Part shown: in pieces, positions 27,701-35,135 of the stretch | Position numbering within the stretch: the first letter of the stretch is position 1 | How the letters are laid out: each line of letters begins with the position of its first letter | Assembly (NCBI GenBank): GCA_963698395.1 | Contig: CAVOQQ010000001.1 | Span: forward strand, 124,001 to 188,000 | DNA length: 64,000 nucleotides | Direction of reading: 5' to 3' | Source of the DNA: JBBQUN01 sp963698395 | Lineage (GTDB): Bacteria; Actinomycetota; Acidimicrobiia; Acidimicrobiales; SZUA-35 | Notes under the pieces: model-generated | Told to the model about the DNA's origin: nothing | What the model saw: only the letters and a program-made list of their open reading frames with translations | Database searches by the model: none | Program-made: the position numbers and the translations under genes

Positions 27701-28268
27701 GATGCGCGGCCGTTCGCCTTCTTCTCGGGTCATTCTGGGTTGCCACCGGCTCCCCCGAAAGTGGCTCGTCGCTTCGATGCCAGATGCGCCGAAGGATGCC
27801 GAACGACAACACGGCCACGGCGAGGACCACCGTGCCAAGCGCCAGCATCGGTGACTGGAACCGCAGCAACACACGTCCGACATCGGGAATCACCCAGCGA
27901 CCGACCAGCTCCGACTGGCCGAGCGGGTAGGGGGCGACGTCGATCTCGGCGTTCGCATCGCCTCGAGTGATCGCGTAGCGCCCCCCATCTCCGTTGTCCT
28001 CGATCTCGACGACACGGTGAGTGATGGTCGCTCGCCCCTCTCGCCGCATCACGAGGATGTCGCCGACCGCATAGTCCGACGACGGTCGGGCGACGATCAG
28101 CGCTCCTGGCGGAGCGGACGGCGTCATGCTGCCCGTCGTGATGACGACGGGTCGATAGCCCTGGGCAAGACCGATGCCCAGGAGGACAGCCAAGACGATC
28201 GCACCGGCCGAGGCAGCGGCGATCGATCCACGAAGCACGAGAGCGAGGCGCTCGTCACGCCGCTTCAT
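24762..28268 (-). CDS. Signal peptidase I fused to a SipW-type segment, DUF2341-like and LamG-like domains
   Basis: A 1,168-residue protein. Residues 1-150 are a SipW/ER-type signal peptidase I: one membrane anchor, catalytic Ser47 in VVITTGSMTPS, His84 in ATITHRVVEIE (where bacterial LepB has Lys) and the TRGDANAEID box. A second span follows near 160. After a basic loop (DPRRRRTAAHRRIG) a third hydrophobic segment GVLFGTTGVAWSLYLGV runs into DGVGNNLFSAS, which resembles a SipW-type cleavage region. The rest is extracellular-like: beta-rich repeats, three DUF2341-like domains (SDFRFTLADGITPLQHEIEE, DDLIFVAADGVTRLDHQIES) and a LamG-like domain (WHHLAATWDGSNAVLYLDG). The ATG overlaps the preceding stop. 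Enzyme and probable substrate are thus in one chain. The C-terminus ends shortly after the last DUF2341 strand and may be truncated. Confidence 0.85.
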   Translation of the reverse strand: MKRRDERLALVLRGSIAAASAGAIVLAVLLGIGLAQGYRPVVITTGSMTPSAPPGALIVARPSSDYAVGDILVMRREGRATITHRVVEIEDNGDGGRYAITRGDANAEIDVAPYPLGQSELVGRWVIPDVGRVLLRFQSPMLALGTVVLAVAVLSFGILRRIWHRSDEPLSGEPVATQNDPRRRRTAAHRRIGAATAIGVLFGTTGVAWSLYLGVDGVGNNLFSASACYDARLGSVQSGQLLNTTDGTQTVSIAAVDPQASFLVFSVRSASNEPSDSTVMGELTAGTTIEFTRQTDAGVPPPIMIEWSVVEYDCGVSVQRGSSSGNGTNQLDLPIEPVDPSTSFVLGSSVPVATATDADTDDLQVFELVGEDTVEIRSDAGAPTPLLQQYAWQVVTFTAPGDAAVQTVSASLGSGSGSTTITLPSPVDPATTFLLASVTSPSVGPDIGERLVRVALVDSSTIEVSRLVSTDSIDIAVQVIELRDGSTVQRGVLNLAPTELSGTARLAPVDLDRSVALSTVMVPGSASGGSTDHVTDDVLGEASGAMTLIDATTVSVERDSAASLASFTWQVITWGGPSWADPLSPFRQRIDITAGTVDAPDGYTAPLALDHGSLVASGLSLPSGDDIRVWRHDGVSWTELDRVLDDDSAWNAADTTLWFRTQESISANETVSYWLYFGNASPPPVLDDPANVWLLVEGFEGGTLGQFEDRTGGTGWYRADPWTRRLELTIDATAVSSDLSGQQVLVRVSDPDLAANAQPDGSDFRFTLADGITPLQHEIEEWSGGSLTAWVTIPTISSSTDTTIHLYYGAPDAPDQSRPRAVWSGEIASWHLARDPFGQAPTLDDVGPNQLDGLALGDPVLVVTTSGPAADLDGTTDRFEAAPLAVAAQPFTVSTWFSADTFGSDPVLVAQGDPTLAGVFELAIDTSVAPTGRFRIRTGGTSKEVLGGTITAGTWHHLAATWDGSNAVLYLDGAAVGSTSATGSTVSGASTPIVLGGDAAGTRTLDGRLGEVQIGSSVWSADRVGFVEANLRSPATVVTASAPTSGVWFDQGDWTIRRPLAIDSAQIAGPLNDFPLLVQLADADLGLNAQPDGDDLIFVAADGVTRLDHQIESWNSGTGILSAWVRIPVIDSNTDTQLFVYLANPTAADQSDPIGVWGPDADLVLIGN

Positions 28269-28891
28269 GGGCCGATCCCATCGGTGTGTTGCTCGGCCAC
28301 GACCGTCAACTCCTGATCGATGCGGCGGTTCTGCACGTCGTTGGGCGCGCCGAGATCGAGTTGCGCAGCCATGCAGATGGTCGTGCCCGCATTCGGTTCG
28401 AGAATCGTGTCCCCGGCGTCGAGTCCGACGGCAGCGTTGCCGAGAACAACGCCCGATGAAGCGCTGGTCGTGGAACCGAACGTCGCTCCGTTCACCAAGA
28501 GCGTCCCCGTCGTCGGTGCCGCTCCGCAGCGTGCTGGGGAACCCGTCTCCCAAACGTCCCACGTCAGCCAGGCAGCAAGGGGATCGGCAGGGGAGTCGTA
28601 GGTGAGAGCGAACCGCAGCGGCAGCGTGCCGGTGTTCAGGATCTCGATCGCTCCGACTGCACGATCGCCGGGGGCCATGTTCTCGCCGATCAACCGAGTG
28701 CTGCGTTCACCGATCTGGATGTCGACCGATGCGCTCGCGAGCCGGTTCACGCCGACGATCTCGTTGTCGCCGAAGGATGCCTGACCGCGGTCGCCGGTGA
28801 AGATCAGCACCACGGGGCCGGCCATGGCGGCGAACGCCATCGCCATCAGGAGGGGGAACAGCAGGTGTGATGCCGGTTTGTGCGGTCTCAT
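28265..28891 (-). CDS. TasA/camelysin-like secreted protein with SipW-type signal (third)
   Basis: A 208-residue protein. A short basic start (MRPHKPASH) precedes the hydrophobic segment LLFPLLMAMAFAAMAGPVVL and then GQASFGDNEIVGVNRLASAS with VDIQIG, a SipW-type signal sequence. The mature part has ENMAPGDRAVGAIEILNTGT and LPLRFALTYDS, shared with the neighbouring TasA-like proteins, and cysteines in PARCGAAP and TTICMAAQ. Its ATG (28891) overlaps the stop of the previous gene and its own stop overlaps the ATG of the signal peptidase fusion (ATGA both times). Such strict coupling suggests stoichiometric production of substrate and peptidase. Confidence 0.83.
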   Translation of the reverse strand: MRPHKPASHLLFPLLMAMAFAAMAGPVVLIFTGDRGQASFGDNEIVGVNRLASASVDIQIGERSTRLIGENMAPGDRAVGAIEILNTGTLPLRFALTYDSPADPLAAWLTWDVWETGSPARCGAAPTTGTLLVNGATFGSTTSASSGVVLGNAAVGLDAGDTILEPNAGTTICMAAQLDLGAPNDVQNRRIDQELTVVAEQHTDGIGP

Positions 28892-29514
28892 GAAGGAGTC
28901 GCTTCCCACACGAAATCGACCGATGCCGCCTGGCCGATCGCACCGGCGTCATCGAGCACATCGAATCGGAAGCGGAATGCGAGCCCATCACCCTGGTTGC
29001 GCAGCTTGGCAACTCGCAGCGGGTCGGTCTGCGCGAAATCGGTGACTGAACCCGAGAAGGCGACCTCGCTGGCGACGAAGCCGTCGCATGAGCCATAGCC
29101 GCCGCCGCTGCCCAACTCGGCGTCCACCCAGAGATAGTCGGCCAGTGGCCCGATCGTCGTTGCCGCCAAGCTGATGTCCACGGGGAGCACCGTCCCCTCG
29201 TAGGTCACGACGATGCACTCCTCGACCGGCCTGCCGGGAGCCATGTCGGTGAGGTTGACCAGCGATCGTCCCTGATCGTCATCGACCAGATTCACGGTTC
29301 CGGCAGCCACGGCGTTGGCGCCGATCGTGCCCTCTGGGTCCAGCGCCTGCGCCGACTGGCTCACCACCAGGGTCGAAATGATGAGCGATGAGATCGCCGC
29401 AGCCAGGGCGCGGGCGGCCGACCGGTCGACGATGCCGGCTTCGGGGATGACGGGTTCGGCCGACGAGAGGCGCGAAGTGGCCGACGAGAGACCGCTGATG
29501 AGTGGGCGTGCCAT
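28888..29514 (-). CDS. TasA/camelysin-like secreted protein with SipW-type signal (second)
   Basis: A 208-residue protein with an unusually long N-terminal part (about 35 residues) before the hydrophobic helix ALAAAISSLIISTLVVSQSA. The following EGTIGANAVAAGTVNLVDDD matches the conserved region after the SipW cleavage site, but the FTD motif is missing. The mature part reads LTDMAPGRPVEECIVVTYEG and GGGYGSCDGF, with two cysteines as in the first TasA-like gene of this operon, and ends ASVDFVWEATPS. It starts 2 bases after the stop of the GGDEF-EAL gene and overlaps the next gene by four bases. Confidence 0.8.
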   Translation of the reverse strand: MARPLISGLSSATSRLSSAEPVIPEAGIVDRSAARALAAAISSLIISTLVVSQSAQALDPEGTIGANAVAAGTVNLVDDDQGRSLVNLTDMAPGRPVEECIVVTYEGTVLPVDISLAATTIGPLADYLWVDAELGSGGGYGSCDGFVASEVAFSGSVTDFAQTDPLRVAKLRNQGDGLAFRFRFDVLDDAGAIGQAASVDFVWEATPS

Positions 29515-29516
29515 CC

Positions 29517-32445
29517 TTAGTTCCTTGCCGTACGAACGGAGTGGATTCCGCCGTCGCCAACGCGGTGCGCGGCGTCGAGCAGTGCGGCGATGTCCGACGC
29601 CCGCTGAGGACGACCGAGGTGATAGCCCTGCACGAGGTTGCTGCCGAGGAGCGTGATGGCCTCGAGCTGATCGCTCGTCTCGACACCCTCGGCGATGACC
29701 GTGAGCCCGAGCCGGTGACAGAGCTCGACGATCGACTCGAGGACGATCCGGTCGGTCTCCGAGCGAAGGGAGTTCACGACGAGCTTGCGGTCGAGCTTGA
29801 TTCCTGCGACGGGCAGCTCGTGCAGGTAGCTCAGCGACGTCTGGCCTTCACCGAAGTCGTCGAGGAGCATGCGCACACCGGCCACCTGGAGGGCCTGCAT
29901 GTTGGCGAGCACCTGGGGGATCTCGGGTGAGACGAGGCGCTCGCTGATCTCGACGTAGAGCCGATCGGGCGACAGCCCGCTCTCGGCGAGGGCAGCGCTG
30001 ATGTTGTACATGAAGCTGCGCGACTCGAGTTCCTCGGGCGACGCATTGATGGCGACGAAGATCGGAGGCGAGTCGTCGTCCTTCACCCATGCCACAGCAG
30101 CACGGCACGCGTGGGACGCGATCCAGCGATGCAGTTGGTCGCGTGCGTCAGCGGTCTGGGCGATCTCGAGAATCTCACCGGGTGGCACCGGTCCGAGTTC
30201 GGGGTGATTCCACCGGACCAGGGCCTCGACCCCGCACAGCTGCAGTTCGTCGCCGGCGACATAGATCGGTTGATGGGCGAGTTCGATCTCGTTTTGGAAA
30301 AGCGCTCGACGGAAGTCGGTGACGAGATTGGCACGTCGTCTCTCCGCCTCGTCGAACTCGGGCCGGTAGATGACCGGAGCAACCGAGGTCGTGCTGCGTT
30401 TGGCTTGGTACATGGCGACGTCGGCGCGCCGGATGAGCTCGGCCTTTTGCACCTCCGCCGAGCCGAACGCCAGGCCGACGCTGGTACTGATGTTGATGAT
30501 CGTTCCGCCAATCTCGAAGGGATCAGTGATCGCACGACGCACCCGCTCGGCGATCACCATTGCCTGCGAGTCTGCGAGCTTTCCGCGCAGCAGGATGGTG
30601 AACTCGTCACCGCCGACTCGAGCAACAAGTGCGCCTTCGGGAACCGCCGAGGTGAGTCGGCTGGCGACCAGTCGCAGCAGTGTGTCGCCGACGTCGTGTC
30701 CCAGTCGATCGTTGACGGGTTTGAAGCCGTCGAGATCGAGGAACAGCAGCGCCGGGCGAGTATCGGGCAGCGACAACTCCTCGGTGATCGAGCGGAGGAG
30801 CAGGACGCGATTGGGCAGTCCGGTCAGCGCATCGTGGCCGGCTTGGTGCTCCAGCTCCTCGTGGATTGCGGTGATCTCGGACAGGAGTTGATCGTTTCGC
30901 AACGCCACCGACGCCTGACCAGCAAGGAGGCGGAAGGCGTCGGCTCGAGCTGCCGTGAGCGGGGTCCCGACGAAGACGCCACCGCGAAGGGTCACTCGCC
31001 GTCCGTCCTCGTCGACGAGCGTTTGGACCACGACCGCATCGAGATGGTGGTCGACCAGCGCTTGGACCTCGGCCGGATCGGCGTCGTGGCGGTCGATCAG
31101 CAGACGCGTCGTGTTCGAGATCCTGAGGTCGCAGACCGCTCGCGCCGCCACCGGCGCGAGGAAGGAGCACGGGGTCACCGGCGAGATGACGCCACGGACC
31201 CCCGTCGACGTTGCCGACCACGTCGACTCGATCGAATCCAAGATCGCGGGCACCGGCGACGATGGCCTCGAGGTGCTCTCCGCCGAGACGAGAGACCTCC
31301 CGACCGGCGTCGGCGACCCGTTCGAGGAGCTGCCCTCGATCGAGCGCCTGCCCCGTCGCCGTCTGGTGTGTGGCGACATCGCCGATGAGCTGTTCGGCCA
31401 TGTAGGCACCGGGCACGACGACCAGGAAGAGGACGCTGAGCTGATCGAGCACCGATTCGAGGTCGCCCAACAGATCGGCTGCCGGGGCGAGGTGGGCAGT
31501 CCAGATCCTCACCGTCATGGTGGCCAAGGTGAGGATCATCCAATGGGTCAGTGCGCCGATCAGACGGAAGCGGACGGCTGCTTCGATGATCGGTAGGGCA
31601 AAAAGGACCCACCCGATGCCCGACGTGCCGGTCAAGGTGGTCAGCAGGAGCACCAGAGCGGTGTCGAGCGCGAGCTCGACGGCCGACAACGTTCGCCGAT
31701 TCATCAGCGTCGCCGGGAGCTTGGCCGAGAGAACGTTCGTGCCGAGCAGCAGTCCGACCGAGAACAGCAGCAGCGAAAGCCTGCCGCCCCCCTCGCCGAG
31801 CACATCGAGCCTCGTCGGATCGAGCAGGAATTGGGAGAGGATCAGGACCGCAACGAGAAAGCGGACACGCCGAATGCCGGCCTGCGTGGTCACCATGTCG
31901 GTCGGATCCACGACCTGGACGGGTCCGACCAGCAGTCGCCGGTAGCCGAGGATCCCCAGATGAACGAGGCCCGCCACGAGGAGGAACGACCATGCGCCGA
32001 GCGCGAGGTAGTTGCCGTCATCGGCCCACACGGTGGGCAGACCGAGGAGCGGCACGACCAGTCGGCCGGCTCCGACGACCTCGTCGCTGGTCACCCGCTG
32101 CGAATCGGGCGTCGGGTTGGCGTCGCCCTTCGTGACGAAGCCGTCGGCCTCGACGGAGAACACGCGGTGAGCGACCAGTTCGCCGGCTTCTCGTTCGAAG
32201 ACGATGACCGTGCGCTGGGCGATCTGGTCACTGACGTCCTCGTCGATGAGGAGCACGTCCCCGATGCTCAGCACCGGTTCCATCGAGCCAGAGGTGATGA
32301 CCACCGGCGACCATCCTCCGACCGATGTCCCGAGCAGCACCCAGCCGCCAAGAAGGAGAGCCAGATACAGAAACAGCCAGAGGGCCATCTGGGCGGCCGG
32401 CACGATGATCTTGCCCGCAAGGTGCGCGATCATCTTCATGTTCAT
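29517..32445 (-). CDS. Signal peptidase I - membrane sensor - GGDEF - EAL fusion (one frameshift)
   Basis: Two overlapping frames together encode about 976 residues. The first starts at ATG 32445: a membrane anchor, then an SipW/ER-type signal peptidase I with Ser54 in VVITSGSMEPV, His93 in ELVAHRVFSV and the VTKGDANPTP box. About six further membrane spans follow (residues 150-340) and a GAF-like region begins. Near a run of five C at 31199-31203 the frame must shift by one base. The second frame completes the GAF-like part (GGVFVGTPLTAARADAFRLL), GGDEF (ARVGGDEFTILL) and EAL (CGVEALVRWNHPE, DDFGEGQTSLSYL, GIKLDR, AEGVET, LVQGYHLGRP). Both catalytic signatures look complete; the RxxD inhibitory site is absent. 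The gene overlaps TasA-like gene 1 by four bases. The frameshift is a likely sequence error or a phase-variable tract. Confidence 0.78.
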
Positions 32446-33083
32446 GGTCGTGCCTCGAAGACGATCACAAAGGTCGTCATCAGACCCTGAGCCTGATCGT
32501 CGTCGTCGAGCTCGGTTGCCAAGCGGACCGAGATCGTGTCGCCGTCGGATGCCGACGGCATGAGCTCGATGCCACTGGCGAAGGTTGCGTGTTCCTGCCA
32601 GAGCTCGGCGAGCGTGCCGCCGAAGACGCGTGCTGTCGGGCGGAAGTCTTCACAGGCAGGTGCGTTGCCCGAACCGAGCTCGATGGTGGTTCGGAGGTAT
32701 CGGTCGAGCCCGGTGCCTTCGCCCAACTCGCCGTGGAGGCGAATGGGAACGTCGTCGAGGCTGCCGCGGTAGCCAACGACCAGGCATCGCTCGATCGCCA
32801 GCCCGGGATAGAGGCCATCGGCCTCGATGGCGAGCCGCGAGGACGAGCCGTTGCCATTGGCCACGGTCAAGTCCACGGTCGCCGCCTCGAAGAGCGAGTT
32901 GTCGTTGGAGGTCGAGCCGGCGAAGCTCGCCGACGCCGTCGAGAGCGCGGCGAGCGCGAGCGCTCCAGCGGCAAGCAGAATGGCAACGCCCCCGATCACC
33001 GGCAGCCCGAATCGGAGCGCGTCGGAATCGATCGACCGCAGTCGATTCGAGAAACCGTTTCGCTTGGAAGTCTTGGGGTGCAA
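32442..33083 (-). CDS. TasA/camelysin-like secreted protein with SipW-type signal (first gene of the operon)
   Basis: A 213-residue protein starting at TTG 33083, the first possible start in frame; a shorter start is possible. The hydrophobic segment GGVAILLAAGALALAALSTA precedes ASASFAGSTSNDNSLFEAAT and VDLTV, a SipW-type signal. The mature region has EADGLYPGLAIERCLVVGYR and PACEDFRP, similar in layout to the second TasA-like protein (one cysteine in each of the two motifs). It ends FVIVFEARP, overlapping the ATG of the signal peptidase-GGDEF-EAL gene. It opens the 18-kb operon. A beta-sandwich matrix or pilin-like subunit is the most likely role. Confidence 0.78.
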   Translation of the reverse strand: MHPKTSKRNGFSNRLRSIDSDALRFGLPVIGGVAILLAAGALALAALSTASASFAGSTSNDNSLFEAATVDLTVANGNGSSSRLAIEADGLYPGLAIERCLVVGYRGSLDDVPIRLHGELGEGTGLDRYLRTTIELGSGNAPACEDFRPTARVFGGTLAELWQEHATFASGIELMPSASDGDTISVRLATELDDDDQAQGLMTTFVIVFEARP

Positions 33084-33453
33084 ATCGACAGTCCCGTCCT
33101 GCCCTGCTGAGGTTCCTCGCAGCTTCGGCGTCGACGAGGCCGAGATGAGGAGTCGACACTCGGGAGCCCGACTGACGACGCTTCGTCAGTCGCTGGTGTC
33201 GACCTCGAAGATCATCGACTTCACCCAGTCGATCGTCGGCATCGGTTCTGTCGTGCTGTTCGGCCTCGCTGCCTTTGCCAACTTCTCTGTTCGGGAGGGT
33301 TTTCTTGGCGTGGCCACGATCTGACGGCCTCATGAGTTCGTTGCTCTACCGAGACCGCAACGAAAGGACATCAGCCATGTCTCGAGCTTCGCCCCTCGGC
33401 CGTAGAGGGATGGGTCACTCGCCATGGATCGCCGGCGTCCGCGTTCGACACAC
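33084..33453. promoter_or_regulatory. Leader/promoter region of the signal peptidase operon
   Basis: 370 bases without a confident gene. A hairpin with a 10-bp stem and CGCT loop (CGACTGACGA / TCGTCAGTCG, 33169-33192) lies about 90 bases upstream of the first operon gene. It could be an operator, a leader structure or a terminator for plus-strand transcription. A 59-codon plus-strand frame (33145-33324) with a hydrophobic stretch IVGIGSVVLFGLAAFANF might encode a small membrane protein, but it lacks a clear ribosome site. I do not see a known c-di-GMP riboswitch consensus. Confidence 0.4.
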
Positions 33454-33927
33454 TCACAGACCGCGAGTGTGCGCGGCATCGACGGCATCGAGCTGCTCGG
33501 CGAGGCGGCGCATGGCCGTGGTGTTGTTGCGCCTGATGTACGCCCGGGCGAGTGGTTTGGTGAGCCGGTCGATCGTGGGAGTGACGATCCATCGGTACTC
33601 GAAGCTGATGCGGGTGCCACCGTTCGGAAGCGACGTCAGGGTGTAGGTGCCTTGGCCGGTGCGTTTGGCCTTGGCTGCCACATTCACCTCGACGATGCTG
33701 TTCGGTGCGGTCGCGTCGACGACCTCGATGTCGACGGTGTCGCTCATGCCGAGGGCGCGAGTGCGAACTCGTGCCTTGGACCCAACGCCTCGCTCTGGTC
33801 CGGACAGTTGCCAGTCGTGCATGAGGTGATCGTTGAACGACTCGTGGTTGGCCATCACATCGAGAAAGGCGAAGACCTCTTCGATGTCATGGCGGACGTC
33901 GATCGAGACGGTGACAGGATCCAACAT
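33454..33927 (-). CDS. SRPBCC family protein
   Basis: A 157-residue START-like protein: DPVTVSIDVRHDIEEVFAFL at the N-terminus, a central strand SDTVDIEVVDATAPNSIVEV, NGGTRISFEYRWIVTP and a long last helix with LAEQLDAVDAAH. Members bind lipophilic ligands or act as cyclase/aromatase-like proteins; this one has no signal peptide. The ATG at 33927 lies inside an 18-bp palindrome (33926-33943), so a repressor bound there would block the gene directly. It is divergent from a TetR-type regulator. Function unknown; ligand-binding or detoxification is likely. Confidence 0.82.
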   Translation of the reverse strand: MLDPVTVSIDVRHDIEEVFAFLDVMANHESFNDHLMHDWQLSGPERGVGSKARVRTRALGMSDTVDIEVVDATAPNSIVEVNVAAKAKRTGQGTYTLTSLPNGGTRISFEYRWIVTPTIDRLTKPLARAYIRRNNTTAMRRLAEQLDAVDAAHTRGL

Positions 33928-33956
33928 GTACCAGATGGTACATCACGCAGTGCGTG
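33926..33956. promoter_or_regulatory. Two adjacent palindromes between SRPBCC and TetR genes
   Basis: ATGTACCAGATGGTACAT (33926-33943) is a perfect 18-bp palindrome covering the SRPBCC start codon. CACGCAGTGCGTG (33944-33956) follows with no gap and is a perfect palindrome around a central G. Both are directly upstream of the TetR GTG start at 33976. One is probably the TetR operator; the second may bind another factor. Confidence 0.6.
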
Positions 33957-33975
33957 AGGTGCTACCATTTTCTCG

Positions 33976-34551
33976 GTGCCCGCCTCTGAGGTCAGGAAAC
34001 AGCTCCTCGACGCCTCGATCGACTACGTCGCCGAGCATGGCCTTGCCGACCTCTCGCTTCGCCGGCTTGCCGCCGAGCTGGGCACCAGCCACCGAATGCT
34101 CAGCCATCACTTCGGTTCGAAGGACGGCATGTGGGCGGCGATCGTGACCGAGGTGGAGCGTCGACAGGTGGCGACATTCGAAGACTTGGAGTTCGACGAG
34201 TCCCTGTCGCTCCAGGATGTCCTTCGCTCCTGGTGGCGGCACATCTCCGATCCTTCCCTGTGGCCGAACGAACGGCTCTTCTTCGAGGTCTACGCCCAGG
34301 CACTCCATGGCCGACCGGCGACCGATGCATTCCTCGCCAATCTCGTCGAGGCGTGGATCGGGCCGGCGGTCGACATTGCGGAGGCGAGGGGTGTGCCTCC
34401 GGAGACGGCGACGACCTACGCTCGCCTCGGTCTCGCCGTGACCCGCGGACTGCTTCTCGACCTCCTCGCGACCAACGACCGAGACGCCGTCGATGCCGCG
34501 ATGGAACAGTGGATCACGCTCAGCAGCGACGTCTTCGACTCACAGGACTGA
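33976..34551 (+). CDS. TetR family transcriptional regulator
   Basis: A 191-residue TetR-type regulator. The DNA-binding domain occupies residues 1-50: VRKQLLDASIDYVAEHGLAD, LSLRRLAAELGTSHRMLSHH, FGSKDGMWAAI. The recognition helix (TSHRMLSHHFGS) is of the SHRMLxYHFGS subgroup seen in actinobacteria. The C-terminal domain contains LFFEVYAQALHGRPATDAFL and LAVTRGLLLDLLATND. The start is GTG 33976. It is divergent from the SRPBCC gene with two palindromes in the gap, so autoregulation with control of the SRPBCC gene is likely. Ligand unknown. Confidence 0.88.
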   Translation: MPASEVRKQLLDASIDYVAEHGLADLSLRRLAAELGTSHRMLSHHFGSKDGMWAAIVTEVERRQVATFEDLEFDESLSLQDVLRSWWRHISDPSLWPNERLFFEVYAQALHGRPATDAFLANLVEAWIGPAVDIAEARGVPPETATTYARLGLAVTRGLLLDLLATNDRDAVDAAMEQWITLSSDVFDSQD

Positions 34552-34709
34552 AGGGGGCGCGGTGGCAAGAGCGTCGAGGGCATCACGATCGTCGGCAAGG
34601 GGGCTGATCGGTCGGTTCCCCGATCACGCCGGTACCCGATACGACGTGCCGGATCCAAGACCCGTTGCTCGACTCGTCGCCCGGGCGGCGAACGATGCAC
34701 ACTCAGCAG

Positions 34710-35100
34710 GTGTCTGAACCGCGGCGCAATGCCAAGAACTGCGTGGTGTGTGGTCGGACGATCGAATGGCGCAAGAAGTGGGAGCGGAACTGGGACGAGG
34801 TGCGCTACTGCGGTGAGAAGTGTCGGCGGAATCGGCTCACCCCGGTCGATCGTGCACTCGAGTCGGCGATCATCGAGCTTCTCGACGGTCGAGCGGCGGG
34901 GGCGACGATCTGTCCGTCGCAAGCAGCCCGGATCGTGGATCCCGACGGTTGGCGGGCACTGATGCCGCAAACTCGGAACGCTGCCGCGCCGCCTGGTTGC
35001 CGAAGGGCGGGTGGTGATCACGCAGCGGGGGAAACCCGTCGACCCGTCGACGGCAAAGGGCCCGATCCGCATCGGCCGAACTTCCGGGGGACACCGGTAG
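34710..35100 (+). pseudogene. DUF2256-DUF3253 zinc-ribbon protein with a frameshift
   Basis: From GTG 34710 (ATG 34695 is an alternative) the frame reads SEPRRNAKNCVVCGRTIEWR, a DUF2256-type zinc ribbon with CVVC and YCGEKC, followed by the DUF3253 start LTPVDRALESAIIELLDGRA and PSQAARIVDPDGWRALMPQT. Around 34975-34985 the reading frame changes. The conserved end RRLVAEGRVVITQRGKPVDP and STAKGPIRIGR lies in another frame and stops at 35100. One base insertion or deletion is enough to restore the protein of about 130 residues. Because of the shift the first frame runs through into the zincin gene, producing an artificial long frame. Role unknown; possibly nucleic-acid binding. Confidence 0.65.
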
Positions 35101-35135
35101 TCCAACGGAGGTCCGGCGGTAGTAGGTTCGCATCG

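Noticed and set aside
30111..31388. Plus-strand frame of 425 codons
   Set aside because: Antisense shadow of the GGDEF-EAL gene, which shows intact catalytic motifs on the minus strand.
33084..33170. c-di-GMP (GEMM) riboswitch upstream of the matrix operon
   Set aside because: The context is attractive, but I cannot find the conserved GEMM core in either strand by eye.
34562..34717. 51-codon frame from GTG 34562 after the TetR gene
   Set aside because: No homology-like pattern and it overlaps the start of the zinc-ribbon gene; probably chance.
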